This document shows, piece after piece, positions 33,801-41,315 of a stretch of 64,000 bases of DNA. Numbering within the stretch: position 1 is the stretch's first letter; each line of letters starts with the position of its first letter. The translations under genes and the position numbers were made by a program. The DNA is from Verrucomicrobiota bacterium. Its GTDB lineage: Bacteria > Verrucomicrobiota > Verrucomicrobiia > Opitutales > UBA953. Location of the stretch: positions 62,001 to 126,000 of the forward strand of contig VHDL01000003.1 in assembly GCA_016871415.1 (NCBI GenBank), given 5' to 3'. The notes under the pieces are model-generated. The model did no database searches. It had not been told where the DNA came from and saw nothing but the letters and a program-made list of their open reading frames with translations.

Positions 33801-34621
33801 CCGCCCTGGAGGATCTGGACGAGGCCGAGGACGGCGAAGGCGCCGCGGAGGCGCCGCGTGCGCCGGCAGGGCGCGCCAATCCGACGCCCGAGGATCTGGC
33901 GGCCCTTGAGTCGGCCGACTGGCCGCCCCTCGTCCGCGAGATTTCCGACCTGCGTGACCGTATCGCCGGCATGGGTTCCGTGAACCTCGTGGCCGTCGAG
34001 GAGTATTCCTCGCTGCGGGAGCGTCACGGCTTCCTCACCGCCCAGAGCGACGACCTCTGGAAGTCCAAGGAGGAGCTCACCAAGGCAATCGAGGAGCTCA
34101 ACCAGACCTCGCTCCAGCTCTTCACCGAGACCTTCGGGCAGGTGCGCAAGAACTTCAAGTTCACCTTCGAGCGCCTCTTTGTCGGCGGCACTGCGGACCT
34201 CCAGCTCGTGCAGTCCGAGGACCCGCTTGAAAGCGGCATCGACATCATCGCGCAACCCCCGGGCACCAAGCTACGCAGCATCTCCCTGCTCTCCGGCGGC
34301 CAGCGCACGATGACCGCCGTCGCGCTCCTGTTCGCCATCTACATGGTGAAGCCCTCCCCGCTCTGCGTGCTCGATGAGCTCGACGCCCCCCTGGATGACA
34401 CCAACGTCGGCCGGTTCACCGACATCGTGCGGGAGTTCACCCGATTCTCACAGTTCCTGCTGATCACTCACAACAAGCGCACCGTTTCCGCCGCCGACGC
34501 TATCTTCGGGGCGACCATGCAGGAAAAGGGCGTCACCTGCCTCTTCTCCATGCGTTTCAATCGGGAAAGGGACGAGGCGGAGCCCTCCTCTCCCGGCGGC
34601 GGCTTCACGATGGCGCGCTGA
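30869..34621 (+). CDS. smc: Chromosome segregation protein SMC
   Basis: 1250 residues from ATG 30869 (MHLKEIVVNGFKSFADRTRIE). Walker A is GPNGCGKS (31-38), followed by RWVLGEQSAKSLRA. Long coiled coils span residues 165-500 and 680-1000 around a hinge (about 510-660, with ARVMEGFSEAAKAVLKGEF-like text). The C-terminal head has the ABC signature LLSGGQRTMTAVALLFAIY and Walker B CVLDELDAPLDD. SMC compacts and segregates chromosomes with ScpA/ScpB, which are not encoded nearby. An 8-bp inverted repeat (GCCCCGTG / CACGGGGC) lies at 30785-30809 in its leader. Confidence 0.96.
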   Translation: MHLKEIVVNGFKSFADRTRIELRPGITAVVGPNGCGKSNIVDAIRWVLGEQSAKSLRAPAMHDVIFSGTDRRKPLPQCEVELIFADCEKELGTAFAEVSVSRRLQREGTSDYFINGKPSRLKDIHRLFMDTGVGRMSYSFMVQGQIDQILSANPAERRYLFEEAAGITRYKTQRREALNKLAGVDVNLARVTDVITEVGRQIAVLRRQAAKAMRYRRLRHRFVHLDLAWQARQHGERRVHVADLESRAAVCRAESDGLSESLRVREEALSGSRSGRSELSLAVEEDQQALFTLRADRDAAESRARTADLRADDLSQRLGSIRAEAAEAERQIAEFEARLRGRTDDRSSADGAFSATDAAYREKTAEVEDAARLLVEDETRLRRLRQDVLAAEGEMTRARGDLTNLEVDLRGFQTRHQDLTDSVARAVAEQEALFRRADESAAVVTSRHGELTAARTSEQEAVDKGRALLAEFRGLQQTISEQDRVVAKLSAQLGLLEQMQARMEGFSEAAKAVLKGEFSDTLAAGKASAMAELVTVTDAAAAAALEAILGAASEAVALESADVLPDLVARISERDLGRAVFQVEAPPTARSSQQVPAWLKPAASVVRPRSAAHGRLVANLFDGCHVCPTLGEFVRWWRANPSFEFFLVATPEGDLVDRRGLVFVGRARKSAGSGVGVFSRESEIRAARGSLESENDRLTALNEKALGLQRDIDAADADASTRRESVDRASQELSVAQADERAARTALRAVDDRIAREQRQLTELDASKADALARRDQAQSALSAKDADVGRLREEIAQAESSLESRRGEVEARRNALGDVRLSRAEQLQRLETVGKELAELESRRAEAGARSSARRNEAAQNERMIAELRAESAAARKLAERLRVDAESAAAELAERRNELARLDAELETEDRVLAVDRDRLRDAESRLKSLEVSLAEQGSQCWFIAEKVRTEHQLEVADVDWRLQLWLADGEPEGLSALEDLDEAEDGEGAAEAPRAPAGRANPTPEDLAALESADWPPLVREISDLRDRIAGMGSVNLVAVEEYSSLRERHGFLTAQSDDLWKSKEELTKAIEELNQTSLQLFTETFGQVRKNFKFTFERLFVGGTADLQLVQSEDPLESGIDIIAQPPGTKLRSISLLSGGQRTMTAVALLFAIYMVKPSPLCVLDELDAPLDDTNVGRFTDIVREFTRFSQFLLITHNKRTVSAADAIFGATMQEKGVTCLFSMRFNRERDEAEPSSPGGGFTMAR

Positions 34622-34661
34622 GGTCGCTTGCCTCCCGAGGGGAGGGGGTTAGGCTATCGTC

Positions 34662-35765
34662 ATGTTCCGCCTCCTCGCCATGCTCTTGCTGGGCCCGACC
34701 ATCGTGCTGGGCGCCGTCAGATTCGAGACCGACCCCCGTCCGTTGGACCGGACCCGACCCAACGCCAGCCACGCCGACATGCTGGACAGGGTCATGCCCG
34801 CCGTCGTCAGCGTGCGCACCGCTGAGGTCGTCCCGGACGCCGTGCTCCGCCGTTTCCGAGGCCGCATCGACCAAAGCAAGGTGATCACCGACAGCAAGAC
34901 CGGCGAGACCCTCGTCCCCCGCGGCCTCGGCTCCGGCACCATCATCCATCTGGACGGCTACGTCGTGACCAATCGCCACGTCGTGATGCTCGACGACGAG
35001 CGCGTGGCGGAGGCCGCCTTCGTGCAGCTCTCGGACGGACGTCAGCTGCGCGCCCGCGTGCTGGGGGTCGATGAGGGCACGGACGTCGCCGTGCTCAAGG
35101 TGGCCGAGCGGAACCTTCCCTTCGTCAGGTTCGCCGACAGCGACAAGGCGAGGGTGGGGGACGTCGTGTTCGCCATCGGAAATCCCCTCGGCGTGGGCAT
35201 GACTGTGACCTCCGGGATCGTCTCCGCCACGGGACGTTCCACCCAGGCCGAACTGGCCTTCCAGGACTTCATCCAAACCGACGCCGCCATCAATCAGGGC
35301 AACTCCGGGGGCCCCCTCATTGACACCGAGGGCCGCATCCTCGGAATGAACACTATGATCCGCACCGACGGCGGCGGAGGGAACATAGGCATCGGTTTCT
35401 CCATCCCCTCCAACCTCATGCTCAGCGTGGCCCTCGATCTGGCCAACTCGGGCAAAGTCGTGCGCGGGATGATCGGCGTGAACGGTGAGGACCTCCCCGC
35501 CGACGAGGTGGTCAGGCTCTCCCTGAACCGCGGCGGCGCGGCTCGTATCACCTCGGCCTTGCCCACGGGACCCGCCGCCAAGGCCGGCCTGCGCGCCGGC
35601 GACGTCATCGTGGCCGTCGACGGGCGGCCCTTCCAGAGTTGGAATGAGCTGCGCCTAGCCATCGCCCGTCGGAAGCCCGGAGAGACCGTCGTGCTCTCGT
35701 TCCTGCGCGAGGGCAGGGGTTCCCTCGCCAAGGTGACCGTGGCGGAGAGGCCCTCGGGCAACTGA
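34662..35765 (+). CDS. HtrA/DegP-type periplasmic serine protease with one PDZ domain
   Basis: 367 residues with an N-terminal signal sequence (MFRLLAMLLLGPTIVLG). The trypsin-like triad is visible as H106 (TNRHVV), D141 (GTDVAVLK) and S215 (QGNSGGPL). The C-terminal 95 residues form one PDZ domain with AKAGLRAGDVIVAVDG. DegS-like proteins share this single-PDZ layout, DegP has two. It probably acts in the envelope in protein quality control. The gene lies 40 nt after smc and 45 nt before the next gene. Confidence 0.92.
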   Translation: MFRLLAMLLLGPTIVLGAVRFETDPRPLDRTRPNASHADMLDRVMPAVVSVRTAEVVPDAVLRRFRGRIDQSKVITDSKTGETLVPRGLGSGTIIHLDGYVVTNRHVVMLDDERVAEAAFVQLSDGRQLRARVLGVDEGTDVAVLKVAERNLPFVRFADSDKARVGDVVFAIGNPLGVGMTVTSGIVSATGRSTQAELAFQDFIQTDAAINQGNSGGPLIDTEGRILGMNTMIRTDGGGGNIGIGFSIPSNLMLSVALDLANSGKVVRGMIGVNGEDLPADEVVRLSLNRGGAARITSALPTGPAAKAGLRAGDVIVAVDGRPFQSWNELRLAIARRKPGETVVLSFLREGRGSLAKVTVAERPSGN

Positions 35766-35810
35766 TCCGTGCGGGCTCTCCGGGTGATGCGCAATCTGGC
35801 GGGGGGCAGA

Positions 35811-36512
35811 ATGCCTCCGCTCACCAGGACCGCACTGTTAACCGGCCTGGCGGTCTTCCTGCTTTCGCTCGTGGTGTTCAAGCCCGTCGCCCCGTCGCAT
35901 GGCCGTCAACCTGCGGCCAGAACCAGCGCCGTGCTGCTGTCTTCGGAGGATCCCGTCGCCCTGCGCGCCGAGCTGCTCGACGAGTCACTGGTCTTCCTGC
36001 CTTCCTCGAGCGCCCCGCTTTCACCTTCCGGTGGCTATCAAGTCACCCCAGAGGGCACCCCCTTCTCGGCCTTTCCACCGAGGCTCAGATTTGAACCCAA
36101 TCGCAGACCCGATTTACCATTCGAGTCGAATTTTTCTAAGTTTATCGCCCCACTGGATGCAGTTAATCCCACTAACGGTGAGTTATTTTCAACTTTTTCA
36201 TCCACTCAAGCCCCACTGTCATCATTTAAGCCCAGAAGTCTTCATTGCGTCATTACCCCTGCCGGATTCAACCAAGGAAGCCCAATTACTATTGAAGTGG
36301 GTGATACGCCCATTTTTAAGCCTTTTAAAGATGGATTATATGTATTTAAAGCATTTGTGGGAGTTGATTATTTGGGATTACTAGGAAAACCTACAATTAT
36401 AGCCTCTTCGGGAGACTCAAAACTGGATCAGGCGGTTTTAGACTGGATTGGTCGGCAGGAATGGGAGGGCAAGCTGGCCCCCGGCTTGTATCAGTTTTGG
36501 CTCGGTCCGTAG
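35811..36512 (+). CDS. Membrane-anchored protein of unknown function with a mixed-composition gene
   Basis: 233 residues if read from ATG 35811 (MPPLTRTALLTGLAVFLLSLVVFKP, a single N-terminal membrane segment); ATG 35787 or GTG 35769 are alternatives. The middle is Pro/Ser-rich. The C-terminus (LDQAVLDWIGRQEWEGKLAPGLYQF) loosely resembles the end of TonB-type domains, a guess only. The first 250 bases are GC-rich like their neighbours; from about 36100 to 36425 codons become AT-rich (TTT, TTA, AAA, ATT). The family was not recognised. Confidence 0.6.
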   Translation: MPPLTRTALLTGLAVFLLSLVVFKPVAPSHGRQPAARTSAVLLSSEDPVALRAELLDESLVFLPSSSAPLSPSGGYQVTPEGTPFSAFPPRLRFEPNRRPDLPFESNFSKFIAPLDAVNPTNGELFSTFSSTQAPLSSFKPRSLHCVITPAGFNQGSPITIEVGDTPIFKPFKDGLYVFKAFVGVDYLGLLGKPTIIASSGDSKLDQAVLDWIGRQEWEGKLAPGLYQFWLGP

Positions 36513-36549
36513 CCTGGAAAAGGGTTGTAAAAGCCCTGCAAAAATCCGC

Positions 36550-36578
36550 TTGACGGTGGGAAGACGGTTCCTCATTCA
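36550..36578 (+). promoter_or_regulatory. Candidate promoter for tRNA-Thr and tuf
   Basis: TTGACG (36550-36555) with a 17-nt spacer to CATTCA (36573-36578), about 35 nt before the tRNA. The -35 is good, the -10 is weak. A promoter is expected here since the upstream gene differs in character. Confidence 0.3.
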
Positions 36579-36613
36579 ACCCTTTCCCATCGTATTTCAA
36601 CGCGCGAGGCGGA

Positions 36614-36689
36614 ACGCCCCTGTAGCTCAGTCGGCAGAGCGCGTCCTTGGTAAGGACGAGGTCGGCGGTTCAAATCCGCTCGGGGGCTC
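36614..36689 (+). tRNA. tRNA-Thr (anticodon GGT)
   Basis: 76 nt with encoded CCA. Acceptor GCCCCTG pairs with CGGGGGC, D-stem GCTC/GAGC, anticodon stem CGTCC/GGACG with loop TTGGTAA (anticodon GGT, reading ACC), T-arm GGCGG TTCAAAT CCGCT. The discriminator base is T. It lies 45 nt upstream of tuf. Confidence 0.96.
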
Positions 36690-36734
36690 CACCACTTTCC
36701 CACGCAACAACAACCACCTCCACCACCCAAAACC

Positions 36735-37922
36735 ATGGCCAAAGAGAAGTTCAACCGCACCAAGCCGCACGTCAACGTCGGCACCATCGGTCACATCGAC
36801 CATGGCAAGTCCACCACCACTGCCGCGATCGTCGCCGTCCAGGCGCGCAAGGGCCTGGCTGAGAACAAGTCTTATTCCGAAATCACCAAGGGAGGTACCG
36901 TCCGTGACGCCACCAAGACTGTGACCATCGCCGCCTCGCACGTCGAGTATGAGTCCGCCAAACGTCACTACGCCCACGTCGACTGCCCCGGTCACGCCGA
37001 CTTCGTCAAGAACATGATCACCGGCGCCGCCCAGATGGACGGCGCAATCCTCGTCGTCTCCGCCGCCGACGGCGTGATGCCCCAGACCAAGGAGCATATC
37101 CTCCTCGCCCGCCAGGTCGGCGTACCGAAAATCGTCGTCTGGCTCAACAAGATCGACCTTTCCGAGCCTGAGCTCATCGACCTCGTCGAGATGGAAGTCC
37201 GAGATCTCCTCAACAAGTACCAGTACGACGGAGACAAAGCCAAAATCGTCCGCGGTTCCGCCACCGCCGCCCTCGAGGCCAAGCCCGAGGGTGAGCAGGC
37301 CATCCAGAACCTCCTAGACGCCCTTGACGTCGAGATTCCCGAGCCCAAGCGCGAAGTCGACAAGCCCTTCATGATGTCCGTCGAGGACGTCTTCTCCATC
37401 ACCGGTCGCGGCACCGTCGCCACCGGACGCATCGAGCGCGGCGTCGTCAAGGTCGGCGAAGAAATCGAGATTGTCGGTCTCCGCGACACGCAGAAGACCA
37501 CCGTCACCGGCGTTGAGATGTTCCGCAAGGAGCTCGACCAGGGCCAGGCCGGCGACAACGTCGGTCTCCTCCTCCGTGGCGTCGAGAAGAACCAGGTCGA
37601 GCGCGGCCAGGTCCTCGCCAAGGTCGGTAGCATCAAGCCCCACACCGTCGCCAAGGCCCAGATCTACGTCCTCAAGCAGGACGAAGGCGGCCGCCACACC
37701 TCCTTCACGAACAACTACCGCCCGCAGTTCTTCTTCGGAACCTGCGACGCCACCGGCACCGTCGTGCTCCCCCAGGGAGTCGAGATGGTGATGCCCGGCG
37801 ACAACGTCACCATCACCATCGAGCTCCAGAAGCCCGTGGCGATGGAGAAGGGCCAGCGCTTCGCCCTCCGCGAAGGCGGTAAGACCATCGGCGCCGGCCA
37901 GATCCTGGAAATCACCAAGTGA
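36735..37922 (+). CDS. tuf: Translation elongation factor Tu
   Basis: 395 residues. GTPase that delivers aminoacyl-tRNA to the ribosome. Present are the P-loop GHIDHGKST (Ser in place of the usual second Thr), DCPGHADF (G3), LNKIDL (G4) and RGSATAALE (G5). Domains 2 and 3 look normal, ending [10 protein letters not shown]. Switch I is unusual: the RGITI motif is replaced by KTVTI (residues 61-65) inside [16 protein letters not shown]. The Mg-coordinating Thr is kept. The leader is A/C-rich (ACAACAACAACCACC) without a Shine-Dalgarno sequence. Confidence 0.96.
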   Translation: MAKEKFNRTKPHVNVGTIGHIDHGKSTTTAAIVAVQARKGLAENKSYSEITKGGTVRDATKTVTIAASHVEYESAKRHYAHVDCPGHADFVKNMITGAAQMDGAILVVSAADGVMPQTKEHILLARQVGVPKIVVWLNKIDLSEPELIDLVEMEVRDLLNKYQYDGDKAKIVRGSATAALEAKPEGEQAIQNLLDALDVEIPEPKREVDKPFMMSVEDVFSITGRGTVATGRIERGVVKVGEEIEIVGLRDTQKTTVTGVEMFRKELDQGQAGDNVGLLLRGVEKNQVERGQVLAKVGSIKPHTVAKAQIYVLKQDEGGRHTSFTNNYRPQFFFGTCDATGTVVLPQGVEMVMPGDNVTITIELQKPVAMEKGQRFALREGGKTIGAGQILEITK

Positions 37923-37945
37923 TTCGCCAGCCCTAGGGTCCCGAA

Positions 37946-37986
37946 GGGTGCCGAGGCCTCCCCCGAGGTCCGGCACCCGTCCCTTT
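37946..37986 (+). terminator. Probable terminator or attenuator after tuf
   Basis: Stem GGGTGCCG (37946-37953) / CGGCACCC (37971-37978), with an inner CCTC/GAGG pairing, followed by GTCCCTTT. The T-tract is weak. It lies 23 nt after the tuf stop, before tRNA-Trp. Confidence 0.55.
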
Positions 37987-37998
37987 AAAACACCACAC

Positions 37999-38074
37999 AG
38001 GACGGTAGCTCAATTGGCAGAGTAGCGGTCTCCAAAACCGTTGGTTGTGGGTTCGATTCCCACCCGTCCTGCCA
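37999..38074 (+). tRNA. tRNA-Trp (anticodon CCA)
   Basis: 76 nt with encoded CCA. Acceptor AGGACGG/CCGTCCT, D-stem GCTC/GAGT, anticodon stem GCGGT/ACCGT with loop CTCCAAA (anticodon CCA), T-arm GTGGG TTCGATT CCCAC, discriminator G. The order tuf-trnW-secE-nusG is a classic bacterial arrangement. Confidence 0.97.
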
Positions 38075-38097
38075 TCTCTCCCACCAAACGAAACATC

Positions 38098-38304
38098 ATG
38101 ACCGGCATCCTCGGACGCATCCGCGCCTTCTGGAACGAGACCATCACCGAGGTCTTCGTCAAGGCGTCGTGGCCGTCCTTCACCGAGCTGGTCGACTCCA
38201 CGGCCGTGGTCCTCGCCGTGACGGCGCTCCTCGGCACCGTGGTGTTCCTCTGCGACTTCTCCCTCTCCAACTTCGTCCAGTTCGCCACGCGCCTCCTGCG
38301 CTGA
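38098..38304 (+). CDS. secE: Protein translocase subunit SecE
   Basis: 68 residues from ATG 38098. A short amphipathic segment (ITEVFVKASWPSFTELVDST) is followed by one membrane helix (AVVLAVTALLGTVVFLCDF), the minimal single-TM SecE. It clamps SecY halves in the translocon. It lies 23 nt after tRNA-Trp and 5 nt before nusG. An in-frame start at 38041 inside the tRNA is rejected. Confidence 0.94.
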   Translation: MTGILGRIRAFWNETITEVFVKASWPSFTELVDSTAVVLAVTALLGTVVFLCDFSLSNFVQFATRLLR

Positions 38305-38309
38305 ACCCC

Positions 38310-38882
38310 ATGGCCGCCCCTTCCTCAGACTTCCGCTGGTACACGCTCCAGACACTCTCCAACAACGAAGGCAAGGTTAAGCGCCTGCTCGTCAAGGCCG
38401 TGAAGGACGAGGAGATGTCCGACTACGTCGCCGAAATCCTCATGCCGGTGAAGACCGTCAAGGACTTCCGCAACGGCAAGAAGCGCGAGAGCGAGATGAA
38501 GCTCTACCCTTCCTACCTCTTCGTGCGCGCCCGTCTTTTCGACGACGAGGGCTCGCTGCTCGAGGGTCCCTGGAACTTCCTTCGCAACGTCGACGGCGTC
38601 ATCGGGCTCATCGGCGGCATGAACCCCGTCCCCCTCAAGGCGGAGGAGATCAGCACGATCCTCCAGCAGGTGGCCGACGCCGCCGACAAGGTCGTCCCCA
38701 AGGTGAGCTTCCATTCCGGCGAGCGCGTCAAGATCACCGACGGACCCTTCGCCAACCTTTCCGGCAACATCGACAAGATCGACGCCGACCGCGGAAAGCT
38801 CGAGGTCTCCGTCGACATCTTCGGACGTTCCACGCCCGTCGAACTTGAATTCTGGCAGGTCGAGCGCGACGACCGCGACTGA
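38310..38882 (+). CDS. nusG: Transcription termination/antitermination protein NusG
   Basis: 190 residues from ATG 38310. The N-terminal NGN domain has [20 protein letters not shown] and [11 protein letters not shown]; the C-terminal KOW domain has [22 protein letters not shown]. NusG binds RNA polymerase and links it to Rho or the ribosome. Position between secE and rplK is standard. Confidence 0.96.
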   Translation: MAAPSSDFRWYTLQTLSNNEGKVKRLLVKAVKDEEMSDYVAEILMPVKTVKDFRNGKKRESEMKLYPSYLFVRARLFDDEGSLLEGPWNFLRNVDGVIGLIGGMNPVPLKAEEISTILQQVADAADKVVPKVSFHSGERVKITDGPFANLSGNIDKIDADRGKLEVSVDIFGRSTPVELEFWQVERDDRD

Positions 38883-38917
38883 CCGACCCCTCTACCCGAC
38901 CTTCTCATCACAACACC

Positions 38918-39343
38918 ATGGCCAAGAAAGTAGTAGGCGAAATTAGGCTCCAGCTCCCCGCCGGTGCCGCCAACCCCGCGCCCCCCGTGGGCCCCGCCCT
39001 CGGCGCCAAGGGCGTCAACATCATGGCGTTCTGCAAAGAATTCAACGCCAAGACCAAGGATCAGGCCGGCCTGATCCTACCGGTCATCATCTCCGTCTAC
39101 CAAGACAAGTCTTTCACCTTCATCCTCAAGTCGCCTCCCGCGTCGGTCCTCCTCAAGAAGGCCGCCAAGATTGAGTCCGGCTCCAAGGTCCCGAACCGCG
39201 ACAAGGTCGGCAAGGTGACCAAGAAGCAGCTTCTCGAGATCGTCGAGCTGAAGAAGAAGGACCTCAACGCCGTCAACCCCGACAACGCCGCGCGCATGAT
39301 CGCCGGCACCGCCCGTTCCATGGGCATAGAGGTTATCGGCTGA
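38918..39343 (+). CDS. rplK: Large ribosomal subunit protein uL11
   Basis: 141 residues: [57 protein letters not shown] and a C-terminal [12 protein letters not shown]. uL11 binds the GTPase-associated 23S rRNA region and activates RelA-type enzymes. It sits before rplA as in the L11 operon. Confidence 0.98.
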   Translation: MAKKVVGEIRLQLPAGAANPAPPVGPALGAKGVNIMAFCKEFNAKTKDQAGLILPVIISVYQDKSFTFILKSPPASVLLKKAAKIESGSKVPNRDKVGKVTKKQLLEIVELKKKDLNAVNPDNAARMIAGTARSMGIEVIG

Positions 39344-39404
39344 GTCCCGCCTTTCCCAACCCAAACCGCCAACCACTGCACGAAGCAGGAGACCAAAAGT
39401 CGCT

Positions 39405-40112
39405 ATGAGCAAGAACCCCAGCAAGCGCTACCGCGCCGCCCTCCAGGTCGCCGACCTGAAGGCCAAGTACGAAGTCCCGCAGGCCGTCGACATCCTCAAG
39501 AAGATGCCGGCCGCCAAGTTCGACGAGACCGTCGAGATCTCCGCCTTCCTGGGCGTGGATCCCAAGCAGTCCGACCAGATGGTGCGCGGCACCGTCTCCC
39601 TCCCGAACGGGTCGGGCAAGAAAATCAAGGTACTCGCCTTCACCGAGAATCCCGCCGCGGCCCTAGCCGCCGGCGCCGATTACGCCGGCCTTGCCGACCT
39701 GATTGCCAAGGTCAACGGGGGCTTCCTCGATTTCGATGTCGCCATCTCCACCACCAGCGCGATGAAGGACGTCCGTCAGGTCGCCCGCGTGCTCGGCCCC
39801 AAGGGACTGATGCCCAACCCCAAGTCTGGCACTGTGTCCGACGACCTCGCCCGGACCATCAAGGAAGTCAAGGCGGGCCGCGTTGAGTTCAAAATGGATA
39901 AGACCGGCAGCGTCGTAATCGTAATCGGCAAGAAGTCGTTCTCCTCCCAGCAGCTGGCGGAGAATGCCCAGGCCGCCCTCGCCGCCCTCGTGAAGGCCCA
40001 GCCCGCCGGTTTCGCCGGCGGACGATTCATCCGCTCCATCACCATCAGCGCCAGCATGAGCCCCGGCGTCGGCGTAGACCTCAAGCCCTTCTCCGCCGTC
40101 GTGGCCGCCTGA
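39405..40112 (+). CDS. rplA: Large ribosomal subunit protein uL1
   Basis: 235 residues: KKMPAAKFDETVEISAFLGVDPKQSDQMVRG in parts near the N-terminus, GPKGLMPNPKSGTVSDD in the middle, and AGGRFIRSITISASMSPGV at the end. uL1 forms the L1 stalk and in E. coli represses this operon. A weak AGGAG lies 13 nt before the ATG. Confidence 0.97.
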   Translation: MSKNPSKRYRAALQVADLKAKYEVPQAVDILKKMPAAKFDETVEISAFLGVDPKQSDQMVRGTVSLPNGSGKKIKVLAFTENPAAALAAGADYAGLADLIAKVNGGFLDFDVAISTTSAMKDVRQVARVLGPKGLMPNPKSGTVSDDLARTIKEVKAGRVEFKMDKTGSVVIVIGKKSFSSQQLAENAQAALAALVKAQPAGFAGGRFIRSITISASMSPGVGVDLKPFSAVVAA

Positions 40113-40139
40113 ACCGCACAACCCGAAACCATCCCAACC

Positions 40140-40628
40140 ATGCGCGCTGAAAAGCAATATCTCGTCGAAGAAGTGGCCGCCCAGCTGGCCTCCTCGAACT
40201 ACCTCCTCCTCGCCAACTTCACCGGCGTCACCGTCCAGGACTCCGCCTCCGTGCGCGACCAGCTCCGCGCCCACGGCGCCGAATACCATGTCGTGAAGAA
40301 CAGCATCCTGAACATCGCCGCGAAGCAGGCGAACCTGCCCGACCTCTCCGCCCACCTGAGCGGGCACACCGCCCTCGTGACCGGCGGCAAGAACCCCAGC
40401 GGCGTCGCCAAGGTCCTCGTCAGCTTCTTCAAGGATTTCTCCAAGCTCGACGTGAAGGCCGGCGTGCTCGACGCCAAGTTCCTCTCCAAGTCCGAGATCG
40501 AGGCGCTCTCCAAGCTGCCCTCCCTGGACGGCATCCGCGCCCAGCTCCTCTCCCTCCTCACCCAGCCCGCCGCGTCCTTCGTGCGCGTCCTGGACGCGAA
40601 GGCCAAGAAGGAGGCCTCCGCGGCCTGA
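40140..40628 (+). CDS. rplJ: Large ribosomal subunit protein uL10
   Basis: 162 residues: MRAEKQYLVEEVAAQLASSNYLLLANFTGVTV (in parts) at the N-terminus, then VKNSILNIAAKQAN, and a C-terminal helix (DAKFLSKSEIEALSKLPS...FVRVLDAKAKK) that carries bL12 dimers. The gene starts 27 nt after rplA, too close for the long uL10 leader known in E. coli. Confidence 0.95.
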   Translation: MRAEKQYLVEEVAAQLASSNYLLLANFTGVTVQDSASVRDQLRAHGAEYHVVKNSILNIAAKQANLPDLSAHLSGHTALVTGGKNPSGVAKVLVSFFKDFSKLDVKAGVLDAKFLSKSEIEALSKLPSLDGIRAQLLSLLTQPAASFVRVLDAKAKKEASAA

Positions 40629-40781
40629 CCCCTTTCTCCGCCGGAGGCCGTCCAAGTGGGCGGTCCCGAGGCGGAGGGAACCCAAACCCAAACACACACA
40701 ACATCCAACGAATCCCGGTTAGGGGCCTCTCGCCCTCAATTGTCCTCCCCGGACGCTAACCGTTCAAGGAACCATACCAAC
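40629..40781 (+). promoter_or_regulatory. Structured rplJ-rplL intergenic leader
   Basis: 153 nt without a gene. It holds a first hairpin CTCCGCC / GGCGGAG (near 40637-40676), an unstructured CA-rich stretch (40681-40705), then a larger stem CGGTTAG (40716-40722) / CTAACCG (40756-40762) with an inner GGGC/GCCC hairpin. This could tune the high bL12:uL10 ratio. It is inferred by eye. Confidence 0.45.
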
Positions 40782-41165
40782 ATGAGCAACATCACCAAGG
40801 AACAGGTCGTCGAATGGCTGAGCGCCCAGAGCGTGCTCGAAGTCGCCGCCCTCGTGAAGGACCTCGAGGCCAAGTGGGGCGTTTCCGCCGCCGCTCCGGT
40901 CGCCGTCGTCGCCGCCGGCGGAGCTGCCGGAGGTGCCGCCGCCGCCGAGGAGAAGACCGCCTTCGACGTCATCCTCAAGGCCAAGGGAGCCAGTCCGATC
41001 AACGTCATCAAGGAAGTCCGCGCCATCACCGGGCTCGGACTCAAGGAGGCCAAGGACCTCGTCGACGGCGCGCCCAAGCCCGTCAAGGAGGGCGTCACCA
41101 AGGACGAGGCCAAGGACATTGAGGCCAAGCTCAAGGCCGCCGGCGCCGAGGTCGAGGTCAAGTAA
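40782..41165 (+). CDS. rplL: Large ribosomal subunit protein bL12 (L7/L12)
   Basis: 127 residues from ATG 40782 ([20 protein letters not shown]). It has the N-terminal dimerisation helix, an Ala/Gly hinge ([14 protein letters not shown]), and the C-terminal domain [21 protein letters not shown]...[22 protein letters not shown]. It is the multi-copy stalk protein that recruits GTPase factors. The in-frame start at 40656 lies in the structured leader and is rejected. Confidence 0.97.
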   Translation: MSNITKEQVVEWLSAQSVLEVAALVKDLEAKWGVSAAAPVAVVAAGGAAGGAAAAEEKTAFDVILKAKGASPINVIKEVRAITGLGLKEAKDLVDGAPKPVKEGVTKDEAKDIEAKLKAAGAEVEVK

Positions 41166-41185
41166 TACCACGCGTCCCCGCTTTC

Positions 41186-41229
41186 AGGCGGGGAGGCGCA
41201 GCGCACGCGCAGCCCTCCCCGCCTTTCTT
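41186..41229 (+). terminator. Terminator or attenuator between rplL and rpoB
   Basis: Perfect 10-bp stem GGCGGGGAGG (41187-41196) / CCTCCCCGCC (41214-41223) with a 17-nt loop, followed by TTTCTT. rpoB starts 87 nt later. E. coli has a partial terminator at the same place that lowers rpoBC relative to ribosomal genes, so this may act similarly. Confidence 0.7.
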
Positions 41230-41315
41230 CCCCCCGCGGCGCCCTGCCGCTTTAAAAATCTGGGCCAACCAACCAGCCACCTTCACCAGCCCTTCCGAGC
41301 CCACCTTCCAACATC

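Noticed and set aside
36513-36545. AGGG...CCCT hairpin after the orphan gene as a terminator
   Set aside because: The stem has only four pairs and no T-tract follows.
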